From: Neckera pumila
Lineage: Eukaryota; Streptophyta; Bryopsida; Hypnales; Neckeraceae
Direction: 5' to 3'
Assembly (NCBI GenBank): GCA_963969595.1
Contig: OZ018410.1
Span: 44,559,413 to 44,623,412, forward strand
DNA length: 64,000 nucleotides
The translations under genes and the position numbers were made by a program. The notes below the pieces were generated by a model. The model was not told the origin of the DNA and did no database searches. It saw only the letters and a list, made by a program, of their open reading frames with translations. This document shows positions 21,860 through 35,200 of this stretch, piece by piece (within the stretch, counting starts at the first letter, position 1; the number at the start of each line of letters is the position of its first letter).

Positions 21860-23088
21860 AAGCTTATTCCTTCTTTTTGAATCCAACTTTAAATAATTAA
21901 TATACTTGACACCATATCTCTCTCACATATGCCTTTGTACATGCTAAATACTGCAGATTGATATATACAATTTAAAGTATATATATTCAAACTACTATTA
22001 AAAAAATATTGATTTGGATTTGTCTTGATACTAAAAGTTTCCTATAAATATTGCAATATTGAATCCAACATGTCTAGAAATTCTTGAAAAAATGATGAAA
22101 AAAGTTTAAAGCAATGTCTCAAATGAGTGTAGAAAAAAATGTCAAAAAATGTCAAATCTAGCATGTCAAATTGTCGATTGAACTGTCAAAGTATTTGTTG
22201 AAAAGGATTTTCTGAAAGACTATCTAGAAACTAAAGGATAAAAAAAAGGGTTAAAAATAATGCTCAATAAGAAAGGCAATTGAAAAAAAGTGTCATGAAT
22301 TAAAACTTGTAGACATCAAATTTCTTAGCACTCTCCTATCTCTCCTTCCAAAGTGCTTCAACAAGTCTTGAGGATTTATGCCTTGGCTCTACGTAATGTG
22401 GTGTTGGAATATTCCACATCCATCAATAGCAAAGTGAACAAGTAGAAGCTCAATGTCAATGTGATATCAAGGTGCATGAAGGAAAGGCAATGGGTACAAA
22501 GGCTTATGAATGTTATGTTGATTCCTTATTTTGAAAATACTAGATCCTTCAAAATATGTTTCAAAGAAGTCTTTTTTAAAGACTAGAAGTCAAATCTAAT
22601 CAAAGTTCTTTGGTTACTGTTTAGACTTTCTAAAATCAATTACGGATTTTCGTAATCAAGAACATTTTTAAAAACAAAATTTCAATTCTCATTTTGACAA
22701 TCTTTTGACCATTTGCTCCAAAACTTTTTTCAACATTTTTTCCAACACTCCTTTTGACCCTACAATGTCCAACTACTAACAATGCTCAAAAGTTACGTGT
22801 TTTACGACGTCACATTTTCAGACACTTTGGGGACGCACAATGTGTGGGAGAAAGCAACACCCACTTTTTGTAGACAACATACTGCCATCGCTGGACCCTT
22901 CAGGACACCATGCACCCAACATAAAGTAACTCGGAGAAAACTCAAATGGTGTACCTTTGAAATAAGTGCTGACACAAGCTATAACAATAGTTAAATTATT
23001 CCGAATTTCAGTTGGTCTCTAATTGAACTTCATCCCTGGGCATGTACAAGAATCATCACAAGATATTTATGGAATGTACATCAGACTC
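21860..23088. other. Spacer and 3' flank of the NmrA-like gene
   Basis: No convincing exon or recognisable element. A plus-strand frame at 22782-22994 has no recognisable motif. The segment just left of 23089 is likely the 3' untranslated region of the minus-strand gene. Confidence 0.5.
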
Positions 23089-26000
23089 TCAGTAACTGAA
23101 GCCATCACCGTAACTTTTGGAGGCATCGCCCCAGTGGGAAAGATCCAAAAATTCACTGAAGGTGAGCAACCCTGGGAAACGTCTTCGGCAGTCACTGATG
23201 TCCGCATGGTATCCTTCCTCAGAGAGAAATTTGGCGATTCTGTACAGGTCTCTGCAGTACCCAAGAGAAGTCTTTGTCAATCTTTCTACAATATACTGAT
23301 CAGATACAGATGCGCGATTGAGTGTAGATGAGGAAAAGCAACACTGATTTTCACATTGAACCAAAATGGGTAAGTGAACTGGATGCATAAGTAAACATGA
23401 ACGATGTTCCATGCCATACACCTGCTGGTAAGCAAGATGGGCTAATTATCGTAACGTGAGAACGCATGCACATCATGGATTGATGATTTACAGGAAAACT
23501 ACCCAAATCAGCATAATGTGAGGTGACTTATGATGGAGGTTGTGCAGGAATATACCTGTTGAGAAACCAGAACAAGAACTTAGGAGGACTAAAATGGCTC
23601 ACGCTAGAACCCTGAGCTTTTGAGTAGACTTCACACATTTGTGCTGCAGTAAGCTCGTCCCCAGCCAGCTCCAAGCTTAATCTACCATACACCTCTGGCT
23701 GCGCAATATCACTAGTCAATGATCAGAAGCAGTTAAATTCTAAACTGTTACAAGAACTTCATTAGTGACTTCTAAAATAAGAGAACAATGAACCAATATC
23801 GATGTGTTACCAACATATCCTATACATACTGAAATTGGTGACAAGTGTGCATTATGTACACACCTCATTCAAGGCAATTCCTGCGGCTAAGCCCATGTCT
23901 TTGACCGCCAGCAGTTGTAGGGGCTTGTCACTTGGCATACTGAAAGGAAAGCTTCCCTGTGATGGTGGGCAATAACATTATCAGAAAGTCTTGCACATCA
24001 GGTACGAAGGCATCGTCTACAGGCAAACCAGAATGAATTAACTCATCAGGAAAGACCTTGTCCACGCCTTTACAAGCCTAAGAAAACTGATTCAAGTTCA
24101 CAGCAAGAGCAGTTTCCTGCTTTCGCTACTCCTAAATCTGTTGCAACTACACAGCAATGATGGTAATGATCAATAAACCAACCGAATATGAGGCAAAATT
24201 TCGTAAGAGAACTGAATCTTTGAGCCAAGTCGGTTAAATTCTCTTACTTTCAAGATTTGCGGCCTCGTGTACACCTTCCAAAATTCTTCCATGAACATAG
24301 TTGCGCGAAGATTGGTAGTCGGTATGCCTGAGTCCCTAAATATTTTCTCGATGTTGTGCTTCTGCTCTACCTGAGAAATTCCATGTCCACCACCTCCTAT
24401 ACAAGTAAACACTTCCTGTAAGCCTCCAGCTCGTGTTCAATGAAAATGCGTTCAAATAAGTACGTGCACGATTACTTATATCCATCATATCACAGACCAA
24501 GAGGTTTCATATCAATATTCCCCATTACTCATATAACTATCATATGTGCATCTCGAGCATTGTTTCTTGCAAGAAACAGTAAGGGAGATCAGTGAACGAG
24601 TAACTATACTAATAAGATTGCCTCGTCAAACCATTACATCGCATTCATGATCATTTCTTCATACATTACAACGATACAGTTGCCAGACAAATTAAATATT
24701 CTCGTGAACAGGAACAGATCATATGTCTTCCCTAAATTCATACAAGCAATACCTGAACTGTTGTAAACGATGTGTTTGACTCCCGCGGAAGCTGCAGTTT
24801 TAGCTAGTCTCTCCGCTCGAAGATCGCCTGCAGGATCAGCCTTCGCGGCGTCTTTACTTGTAGCATGACAATAGATGGCTTCCACTCCTGTAAGAAAATG
24901 GTCTCCTTAAGGTGCATGCGATGGCCGTAGACTGGACATGTAACTTAAAGCCTCAGGTTAGATGGACAACTATTTAGAAGAAAATTCCTCGACAAAATTG
25001 GGGTCAATTCTTCTGAAGCGCAAGCATTACACTAGGAATGACTCCTTAAAAGCAAACAAGAGGATGGATTACTTCCTTCAGCAAGCCCTGGGAAGTTCAC
25101 TCTAGATCAAATTACTAAATTTTAGCTTTCGAGCTTATCAACAATTTCCACAATCCACTTGATTTTAAATGAGCATAATTACGCACATTTGGACAATCCG
25201 AGAAGCGGCAGTAAATATCCAGAATGTGGAATGCATTCAACCAATGTCCAAGGGGCTAGATCTTCAGTCCAAGAAATTGGAATCAATTTCAAAAACATCA
25301 ACATCTGATTCAGCAGCAGGACTACAGCCAGTATTAGCTCCGACAGAACAAGACAACCGAAGATTCATGTACAAGTGACAGGATGATGGAAATCTAAGTT
25401 CAAATCGAAACCAAACAGAATTTGCAGCAAATAGCAGAGCTTGATCACATAAATTGCCCTCATATCAGTCGAAATGTCAGACTCATGATAGGATGTTGCA
25501 TCAATTGTTCTACCGTTCAAAGCTTCATTCAGGCTGTCCGCATCGTCCAAGTCTCCAGTACTCGCTCGTACACCTATTGCCGCGAGATTGCGAGCTGCAG
25601 CGCCTTCAGGCGATCGCGTCAAAACGCGCAGCTTCGAACTCTCGACACCAGAGGCCAACAGTCCGCTCACTACCGAACTACCCGTTCCGCCAGTGACTCC
25701 GACTAAAAGAAAAACACCATCACCCTTGCCTGCCTGCGTTGACTCTGCCGCTGCTCTCGCAACCAATTCCTGCGCACTCTGTAACTTCCACAGCATTAAG
25801 AAATGAGGTGCGCAAAGGGAACCGCACATAAATTGAGACACCTACCTAAATGTGCCACTCCGAAATGAGGACATACTGATTTTGAGAATGTACACCACCT
25901 CATGCCGGTTGTGAATCATCTATCAATAAAACTTTTGCACTAAAACAATTACATATGATATCCAAATAGATATCCCAATAGAGCATTCTTCATTGCGTTG

Positions 26001-26471
26001 AAATCCACTTTCATTTACTAACAAGAACATTTAAAACCTGAGAACTCTAATAATACAATAATAGCAATTAACTATTGCAATAGAACACACTTGCATATGA
26101 TATCCAAATAGAGCATTCTTTATTGCGTTCAAATCCTCTTTCGTTTCCTAACAAGAACATTCAAAATTTGAGAACTCTAAGAATACAATAATAGCACTTC
26201 AGTGTTGCAATTCGATGTCGCAATTAGGTGCGCTTACCTTCTTATTCAGAACGGAGCTTCGCAGGAAATGGAGGCGCTCGTTGTGGAGCGGGAAATCGAG
26301 GTGAGAGCTATGGCCCGTGGAATTGGAGCACCGTGGAGACAGTACTCGGCAGGGGAAGTTTGCAGCATGAGGAAACGGTACTTGGCCGGGCCGATTGGGA
26401 GCAGCAGCTGAAGAGGAAAGGGAGGAGGCGGTGGGGCAGAAGAGGAGCGGGACGGCCACTAGTGTGGCCAT
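23089..26471 (-). CDS. Chloroplast NmrA-like atypical SDR (NAD(P)-binding Rossmann protein)
   Basis: Seven exons join in frame: 26238-26471, 25514-25778, 24753-24887, 24248-24396, 23864-23956, 23556-23698 and 23089-23251. They give 393 aa, with GT-AG introns and phases that all agree. The first exon (78 aa) is Ser/Ala/Pro/Arg-rich with few acids, a typical chloroplast transit peptide. The Rossmann domain starts in exon 2 with VGVTGGTGSSVV (about 104-115), the GxTGxxG dinucleotide loop. It is followed by RVLTRSPEGAAARNLAAIGV, a GDLDD motif, AGVKHIVYNSS, and in exon 4 IPTTNLRATMFMEEF. The C-terminal part (LAVKDMGLAAGIAL, FLSEEGYHADI, RRRFPGLLTFSEFL) is typical of NmrA/HSCARG-like SDRs. Such proteins bind NADPH as sensors or reductases. 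The substrate is unknown. The start ATG has context GCAGCCATGGCC. Confidence 0.9.
25952..26220. repeat. 142-bp tandem duplication in intron 1 of the NmrA-like gene
   Basis: Two copies start at CATATGATATCCAAATAG (25952 and 26094) and run through AGAGCATTCTT, ACTAACAAGAACATT or CCTAACAAGAACATT, GAGAACTCTAA, and ATACAATAATAGCA. Divergence is low, so the duplication is fairly recent. It lies wholly inside the intron between 25779 and 26237. Confidence 0.85.
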
Positions 26472-28379
26472 GGCTGCCGTTGCGAGGGACCTGCACGCTT
26501 GAAATTGGCAGCCATGGAAGCTTGCGTGGGCTCAACCGCGCCGGCCTTTCGGCTCCGTTCCGTCACCGGTGAAATGCTCCGCATTGGGCCACTTTATCTT
26601 CTTTCGCGCACAAGTGTCACTGTCAAAACAACCCGGATAATCTTCCCAAAATCGCCCATCACAATTCCAGTCTCTAAGGTAGAAACACCAAATCCCGTCC
26701 CTGCCCCCATTCTTGAACCCTAGATTGTCATCAAATTTATCCATAAGCATCCATTAAAGTGTCCTACGAATATTTACTTCTACAAAAAATAGTGAAATTA
26801 GGTTGCCCCACACTAATTTTTCTCAACAGTCCACATTATAGAAATATTCACTGCTTTTGTACAAAGATGCATTCAATTCAGAGCCATGTGTATGGCATAG
26901 GTTTGTGCATCAATTCAAGGCTTGGTTCAAAGAGTGGTATGTGCCTCCATGTGGAACAAGCATTGATCCATGAGGTAAATTATCTCAGGTAAGGCAACCT
27001 AATTGACAAGGCAACCTAATTTCACTATTTTGTGTAATTTGCTGATGCATTTGAAAGACACATATTTTTGTCTCATTCACTGACAAATTGTTTTTTGCAG
27101 ATTTTGGTTCAGAGTACACCTATGGGATAATTTCAATGGTCTAGGAAGCCAACACTTTGAAAATCATAGAATTTACATGCTACAACCAAAAAATCTAATT
27201 CTTTTTTTGGAATATTCATGATTTTCACTAGCCAATACTACAAAATATTAATTTTAGGAAAAGGTGCCTCCAACTATGCTGAATTCCTTATTTTGACGGT
27301 TTTGGGTGTCTCCACTGTAATATATAAGAACTTAACATGTCTGTCCACAAAATTTAAGCTTGGTGAAGATAGGGACGCAATTGAGAATGAGATGATTGAA
27401 AGTATGTGTGCCCAAGACAGGCCCAAGATGTAAATTAAACCTTTAAAGTCCAGAATTGGGCTATGACATTACAATACAAAATAACCTACATACAAAATAC
27501 CTAGGTCTTAAAGGAACTAAGACAAATGACTATTTTAAATCAAGTTTCAATGATTGACTGGGATGCTAATGATTAAATTAAGTTAATTCCAAGCCAATCC
27601 TTGGGATGCGGCTTCAAGGGAAGGGAAGGGAGCCATCCATCTACGAGCAAAGAAGTCTGACAAAGATGTGAAAGCTTTCATTGGGATGGGTAATATAGCA
27701 TTAAATGCAAGGCATATTGTATGTAGAATTTTTTGTAAGGCCATTTCTAGCCTCCTTTAGCTTTAAAGGATTAAGCCACCCTATTGTGGTTATCTCAGAT
27801 TGCTATGGTTATAATAGAAATAATTCCATTGGAGCATCACTACCAATTGACTCTCCAAATCTAAAGCGACAATTGTGTCTTGTCACACTCAAATAAATTA
27901 TTTTGTCCCTTCCACTTGCCTATGACCCACTTTTATTCTCCATTTCCAATGGCCCAAGGCATTGCTTATATACTATTCATATATTATTTATATAGTCAAG
28001 GCCACTTCATTCTATTCATATATATATTTTTTGATGAAATACAGAATATAGAAGATTTTTACAATGCATGTAAAATTTGAAGGAACGCCTAGGATGATGA
28101 ACAATATTCCAAATTTCCATACTAAGCTCATTTATTAGAATGTCTAGTCAATTTTTTGGGTTCTTTGTATAAGAATAGAGCACACTCTCTAATCTAGGCA
28201 TGTCAATTAAAATCATTCAGTTTGGCATATAAGGATAGTAATGTTCTTTTGGTTATAATTACCACAAGTTTAAATTTGGTTCTTTTTGTAAGTAAAAGTA
28301 ATGTGTATTTGTAGGACGTGACAGTAGTATGCAATTTTGAAGCATTTTAAGAGGATTAGTAGCTTCAACAAGCATTAGA
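26472..28379. other. Upstream region of the NmrA-like gene and AT-rich spacer
   Basis: The first ~250 bp probably hold the promoter and leader of the minus-strand gene. I see no clear TATA box and no other gene. Confidence 0.45.
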
Positions 28380-28640
28380 AAAAATTTCAGGCCTTGAGTG
28401 GCCGTTAAGCATTCATTTTTCGGCACCCTGTCGTGCAAGTACAGAAAAAATAAAAAATAATTTTTTTTGAAAAAAAAATATTAAAAAAATAATATAACCT
28501 GATGTGGTGCTGACGTGGCACTACTAATGCCACATCAGCATCCAAATTAAAATTAACAAAAAATAAAAAATAATTTTATTTCTTCTTTAATTGCTCCGAG
28601 GGATCAAAACTCGCAGCCTTCTCGAAGCTTGAAAGTTTTC
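28380..28640. repeat. S-like fold-back with TGACGTGGCA hairpin
   Basis: The block starts with TTTCAGGCCTTGAGTGGCC, has poly(A)/poly(T) runs, and a hairpin GGTGCTGACGTGGCA-CTACTAA-TGCCACATCAGCATC (13 of 15 pairs). It resembles the S family at 16627 and 54928. Ends are not clear. Confidence 0.45.
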
Positions 28641-31324
28641 CTAATGATCATGTACCTTTTGGGAGTAAAACCATCATAGAATGTACCATGATAGTTGGCT
28701 ATCACGGTCGGCAAAAATCAAGTAAAAAAATAAAAGTTGAAATTTGTTAGAAATTATTTTGAAAAAGAGCCAAAAAACAAATAAATTAATGTCGCAAATG
28801 CCGAATTAATTTGAAAATGGGCCACATATAAATCTTAGAATTGCTTATGTAATAAATGCTCAAAACAGTCCACATGCAAATTTTGGAATAATAAAATTTC
28901 CACTTTCTTAATGACCCTATAATTAAAACACTCAGTTCTTTTTTAGAAATTTAAAATTTAAATTTGTAATAATTCTAAAAGCAACTGCCAAACCACTTTT
29001 CTAATTTTATTTAATAATTTAGCATAAACGTTCATCCTAATAGCCGGGTACAATAGTCATTTTAAAGCATTGACATTGTTATCATTTAAAGAAAATATTC
29101 TAGACACTTTAGGTTAGTATATTGACCCGCATTATTAATGCACTTTATGTTGGTGCCCAAGTGGCACTTATGAACTTCTATTAGATTGCTTCAAAACTTC
29201 ATAAGAATTCATATTTTGTTTGAAAAATATAATTTTATGTTCTATTTTGTATATTATTTCTCTACATGTAAAAAAATTGATATTTCTTTCAATCTTTCAA
29301 AGAATTAGATCAATAACTATGGCCACAATAGGGGCGATACCTAATATACTTTTGCTTTCATTGTATAAATCATAGAAATGGGTGTTTTTCATTGAAAATC
29401 TATAAATGCATCAACCTTGATATCCTTACTTTTATTCCGTTCAAATTTTAATGTACAATTAATAAAAACATAGAAGTGGATTAGTGGTCAATATTATAAA
29501 GCTTCTATGATATTCAACTAGAAGGCCATTACTAATTTGAATTTATGTGTTTTTGTATACAACAAAGCATCAAGTTTGGTGCCTGAAACTCAATGATTGA
29601 TTGACTTTTGGTGCAATTTGATATTATATGACTTAGTTGTCTATATAATTGAAGTTTTTCTATCTCTTTATCACCTCTTTTATGAAATCTTGTAATATCT
29701 GCTTGCATAGGATCAGTTATTTGTATAATAGTAACTTCTACATAGTGAAGACATTAAAAAAAAAAAATGTTGCAAGTTGGAAATTAGGTGATCGATGTCC
29801 TGTCATTTTTTTTTCTTGTATTAGAATAGTTGATTGTCCCATATCACCACCTGTAACATGGTTGCTAACAAAAGAGGTAGAACCAAATATACCAAGCAAT
29901 AAGGTAGAGCAGCCTATTGTGGTCAGAATTAGGAGTCTGCCATCATCCCATCACCGAAGTTTTTCAATTTTTTTCCCATGTGAAGACAATTATGAGAATT
30001 TGTGAAGGCAATTGAAATCATAATTTTCAGACAGAGTATGAATTAGCTATGAATTTCTCAAGTGTTCAGCCCAAAGAAGTCAACAGACTACTCCAAAACC
30101 AATTGCAAGTGTATCCACAGTGATCACCTACCTCTTCTAAAGGAGACAATTTTTTTTTATATGTGGATGGCCATAAAAAGTCACTTCCTACAATGACTTA
30201 CACTGAAATTATTGCATGTTCCTAACAAGGTCACTAATCATTCCATTGAAGTTAGGTGAGATATTGATTGTGGTCAGAAAAACCACAATGGGGTCATCAT
30301 GTGTCCCCTATGGGTCATTTGACCACAATTGGCTGCTTTACCTTAGGTGCTTGGCATCCTCTTCCAAACTACACTTAAATTGTCAACTACAATACAACTA
30401 TCTTTGAACTCCAATCTACAATCAAGTGAATGGTCTAAATTTTAATGCATAAATTCAAGCTAAATGTAATCTATCTAAGTGACAATTTTTATTTCTTGCT
30501 TGCTTCAAAACAAACAACAAAAATTTCATCATTTAATCCTTGGACTTTAATACATTAAAGGTTAAATCCTAGAAGGAGAAGGACCTATCACCAAAGTTTT
30601 AAGCCAAAAAATCATCATAGTTCTAAATGAATAGATTTATTCTTTGTTTCTTTAAAAGTCTTTCATTGACCCTTTTTTGTCCACTACAACATTTCATGGT
30701 TACTTAGAAGATTTAGACATTGTTTTTTGATCAGTTCCCCGAATTGAAGTACAAAGGCAAGCCCTCCTATTTATGGTGCATAATAATTTTTTTGAAATGT
30801 GCACTAGCAGTAATAATAACATCAATGGACCAACTTGCAACTTAGTATTAAGGTAGGTAATTTCAAATTGGCACTTTTTGCATTTGTGCCTAGTTGCTAC
30901 TATAGAACTTGTTTTAATGCATGGTGTTGGGATTGTCGGTTAGGTATGCACTAAGAAACAATAATGCATTTAGAGAGGTAATAATGTCCGTTCTAACTAC
31001 ATTACTTTGAAGAAAATGAACTTGAAATTGGATCTACTTACTCATTGCATACAATTATGCACTAAGAGAGTATGCACTAGTACAAGTTCTACTGTATTAT
31101 TTTCATATTTTCTTATTTGCACGTAAAAGAAGATTCTAATATACAAAAGAATGTGACATTTAGATACCATATACAAAAGTTGTGAAGGAACAAAGTTGGT
31201 TTTATAACAATTCTTCTACACAGGTACATGATTGATTTTGGAGATATACAAAGAATGAAGATGACAATTTAGGATGGTTTGGGGTTAGTGACACATTTTG
31301 GGGTCCCTACCAAGGTTTTTTTTA
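28641..31324. other. AT-rich spacer, no gene seen
   Basis: Short open frames at 29649-30005 and 30216-30407 show no motif, codon pattern or splice context that supports a gene. No clear repeat boundary is visible. Confidence 0.5.
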
Positions 31325-31590
31325 AAAAGAAATTTATGAAGTGCCAAAGTGACAATATAAAATGTTATAGTGGTGCTCTAAATTCAATTCCACATATTGA
31401 ATAAAAAATACTCCATATCACATTAGCAAGCACATATCATATATCCATAATTCTATTCTCATCTACAATATGACAATTTCATCCAAGCTTTTTTTTAATT
31501 TGAAGTTTTATAGCAAAAGACTTCACAATTTGTTATCATTTTTTAGCCAAATTATTTTTTAATTTTTTTCTGGTGCAATCTGGTACCAAA
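31325..31590 (+). repeat. Dispersed repeat with unoccupied TTAA site
   Basis: It matches 52340-52516 plus 53452-53540: ATGAAGTGCCAAAGTG, AAAATGTTATA, TGGTGCTC-AAATTC, CACATATTG, TCCATAAT, TTTCATCCAA, then AAGTTTT(A/C)TAGC. Here the sequence is continuous and has TTAA at 31495-31498. In the other copy the Q3 element 52519-53447 sits exactly at this point. Confidence 0.7.
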
Positions 31591-31806
31591 AAAAAAAAAG
31601 AAGAAAAAGGCTTGGTCCCCACCTTACCATAAGAGACCAGCCCTTTTTTTTTGGGCAAAATGGAGCTAAAAAGCACCATTTCATAGTGAAAATCTTTTTT
31701 TCGCCAAAAAAAGTAATCTTTTTTTGCCAAAAAAGTTTCAATTCAATTTAAATTATGGATGAAATTGTTAAATTTGGATGAAAAAGTGTATGAATTTGAT
31801 TGAAAA

Positions 31807-32226
31807 GTGTTTTATGGTAATAAAGATGGATGTACAAAGAAATACCAAATTTTAAGTGATTGCCATCATGGCACTTTTTCAAACCCCCCCAAAAAGGGCT
31901 GTAAGAGACTGGAGGCGGTTGCGCTAGAAGTTGAATTTTCGTTCAAGGGTTTTTTCTGGGGTTTAGCTCGTGAAGGTCAATCAAACCCTAGAAACGGTGT
32001 TCTGTTGACAGGCCCGAGTGTTGCATGGGTGCAGCTCAAGCTTCGTCTTCGCAGCATCGCTTGGAGCTCACTCCTTTCTTCCTTCTCTAATCTCCTCTTC
32101 CCTCTTCCTTATTTGCCTCCTTCATCCCGGCGTTTCATTTTGTCTATTGTGCTCCTCTTTTTTCCTTTCGTCTTTCCTGCGCTTCTCTCCCAGTTTCTCT
32201 TGGCTGGGGTTTTGGTTTTGGTTTAG
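31807..32226 (+). other. 5' leader region of BRR2 with a long upstream frame
   Basis: A 139-codon frame ends 40 bp before the BRR2 start. Its sequence looks like leader DNA: pyrimidine-rich TTCCTTCTCT runs and two telo-box motifs (CAAACCCTAG at about 31983 and GTTTAGGGTTTAG at about 32220). If the ATG at 31807 or the one at about 32025 is transcribed, these would be upstream open reading frames. No protein homology is recognised, so I do not call it a gene. Confidence 0.4.
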
Positions 32227-32266
32227 GGTTTAGTCTTCGCGAGCTGCTTGCGTGCGTTGCCCCGCC

Positions 32267-35200
32267 ATGGCGCATCTTGGCGGTGGCGCGGAAGCGCACG
32301 CGCGCTTCAAGCAGTATGAGTATCGCGCCAATTCCAGTCTGGTGTTGACCACCGATACTCGGCCTCGCGACACGCACGAGCCCACTGGCGAGCCCGAGAG
32401 TTTGTATGGCAAGATCGATCCCCGCTCGTTTGGTGATCGCGTGTATCATGGTCGCGCCGCGGACCTGGAGGAGAAGCTCACCAAGCATCGGCGCAAGCGC
32501 GAAGCCAAGGACAAGGATCAGGCGGGGCAGGATGGACCGAAGCGGTCCAGTAAGCGGTTGCGTGAGGTCCAAGAGGAGAGCGTTCTGTCCATTGTGGACG
32601 ATGGCATGTATCGACCGAAAACGAAAGAGACGCGGGCTGCCTATGAGGCCCTGCTGAGTACCATTCAGCAGCAGTTCGGGGACCAGCCGCAGGATATTCT
32701 GCGGGGCGCGGCGGATGAAGTGCTAGGGTGCTTGAAGAACGATAAGTATAGGGATTCGGATAAGAAGAAAGAGATTGAAAAGCTGTTGAACTCGATGTCG
32801 ATTGAGCGGTTCCACCAGCTGGTGGCTATAGCGAAACTCATTAGTGACTACTCGGAGGGGGGGGATACAGGGACCGAAGGGGCCGGAGAAGCGCTGGATG
32901 ATGATATTGGGGTAGCTGTGGAATTTGAGGAGGAGGAAGAAGAGGATGAAAGCGATTATGATGAGGTGCAAGAGGAAAGTGACGCGGAAGACGGAGATGG
33001 TCAGGATACGCGTCAAGCATCTGCTATGCAGATGGGCGGACAGGACGATGAGGATATGGAAGAAGCGGACGAGGGTTTGAACGTGCAAGACATTGACGCG
33101 TACTGGCTGCAGAGGAAAATCTCACAAGCCCATGGCGAAATTGATCCCCAGCTGGGCCAGAAGCTTGCGGAGGAGGTTTTGAGCACCTTAGCAGAAGGGG
33201 ATGATCGTGAAGTCGAGAATCGCCTGGTCATGCTGCTAGACTACGACAAATTTGACCTGATTAAGCTTCTGCTGCGGAACCGTCTCAAGGTCGTGTGGTG
33301 CACTCGACTTGCGCGAGCAGAGGACGAGGATGCAAAGAAAAGCATAGAGGAAGAGATGAGCAATGGGGGTTCTATTTTAGCAGGGATTCTTGAGCAATTG
33401 CATGCTACCAGGGCAACTGCGAAAGAGCGACAAAAGAACTTGGAACGTAGCATTAGAGAGGAGGCCAAGAAGCTGAGGGATGATGGTGGTGAGACTGAAG
33501 ATAAAGGTCGAAGGAAGGAACGGGAAGTGGGTGGCACAGGAGGAGAGGGTGGATGGCTCAAGGGGCAACGACAATTGCTGGACTTGGAGCAACTAACCTT
33601 CCATCAAGGAGGATTGTTGATGGCAAATAAGAGGTGCGAGCTCCCTGCTCTTTCGTATCGAACCCCGAAGAAAGGCTACGAAGAAGTTCACGTGCCGTAT
33701 CTGAAACCAAAGCCATTTGAGGAGGGTGAAGAGCTCGTCAAAATTACTGATATGCCCGATTGGGCGCAACCGGCTTTCAAAGGGATGAAGACTTTGAACA
33801 GGGTTCAGAGCAAAGTTTACGAAACAGCCCTATTTACCTCGGAAAACGTTCTCTTATGCGCTCCGACAGGTGCTGGTAAGACCAACGTGGCCATGCTTAC
33901 CATTTTACATGAGCTGGGTCTGAGGAAGCAGGCTGATGGTACGTTTGATCTGAGCTCTTTCAAAATTGTCTATGTGGCTCCTATGAAGGCTCTTGTTGCA
34001 GAAATGGTGGGTAATTTTTCCCAGCGTTTGGAGCCTTATGGAGTTTCTGTGAAGGAACTGACTGGGGATGCCACACTTTCAAGAGGGCAAATTGAAGAAA
34101 CCCAGATCATTGTTACTACTCCTGAGAAGTGGGATATCATTACGAGGAAGTCGGGGGATCGGACATATACTCAAATGGTCAAGCTTTTGATCATTGATGA
34201 GATTCATCTACTCCATGACAATAGAGGGCCTGTACTTGAGAGCATAGTGGCACGAACAGTGAGGCAGATTGAAACCACGCAAGAGTTGATTCGTTTGGTC
34301 GGGTTATCAGCCACGCTGCCAAATTATGAAGATGTGTCGCTGTTTTTGAAAGTCGACGATAAGAAAGGACTTTTTCATTTCGACAATAGCTATCGCCCCT
34401 GTCCTTTGGCTCAACAGTACATCGGAGTCACTGTTCGGAAGCCTCTGCAACGCTTTCAGCTCATGAATGATATCTGTTACGAGAAAGTGATGGAAGTGGC
34501 TGGGAAACATCAAGTTCTTATATTTGTCCATTCCAGGAAGGAAACGGCTAAAACAGCTCGTGCGATCAGGGACGCAGCTTTGGCAAATGACACGCTGGGA
34601 CGTTTTCTGAAAGAAGATAGTGCAAGTCGTGAAATTTTGCAGAAGGAAAACGAAGTGGTAAAGAATAACGATTTAAAAGATCTTCTTCCTTATGGGTTCG
34701 CTATTCACCACGCTGGTATGGCTAGGGCAGATCGGACGTTAGTGGAGGATTTGTTCGCAGATGGTCACATACAGGTTTTGGTCTCTACGGCCACCCTTGC
34801 GTGGGGTGTCAATCTTCCTGCGCATTCCGTCATCATCAAGGGAACTCAGATTTACAACCCAGAGAAGGGCGCCTGGACCGAGTTGAGTCCGCTAGATGTT
34901 ATGCAAATGCTAGGGAGAGCTGGTCGACCACAGTTCGACACTTATGGCGAGGGTATTATAATTACTGGTCACAGTGAGCTTCAGTACTACTTGTCCTTGA
35001 TGAACCAGCAATTGCCAATCGAGAGCCAGTACATATCAAAGTTGGCGGATAATCTCAATGCCGAGATTGTTTTAGGGAGTGTGCAAGATGCACGTGAAGC
35101 GTGTGATTGGCTGGGTTACACCTATCTGTACATCCGGATGCTGAAGAATCCAACTCTATATGGGGTGAGCCGTGACGCTCTCGAGGCTGATCCGTCACTG

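Noticed and set aside
26228..26572. Plus-strand frame of 114 codons
   Set aside because: It is antisense to the transit-peptide exon of the NmrA-like gene.
31536..31741. Lys/Phe-rich minus-strand frames
   Set aside because: Low-complexity A/T runs; no homology or splice support.
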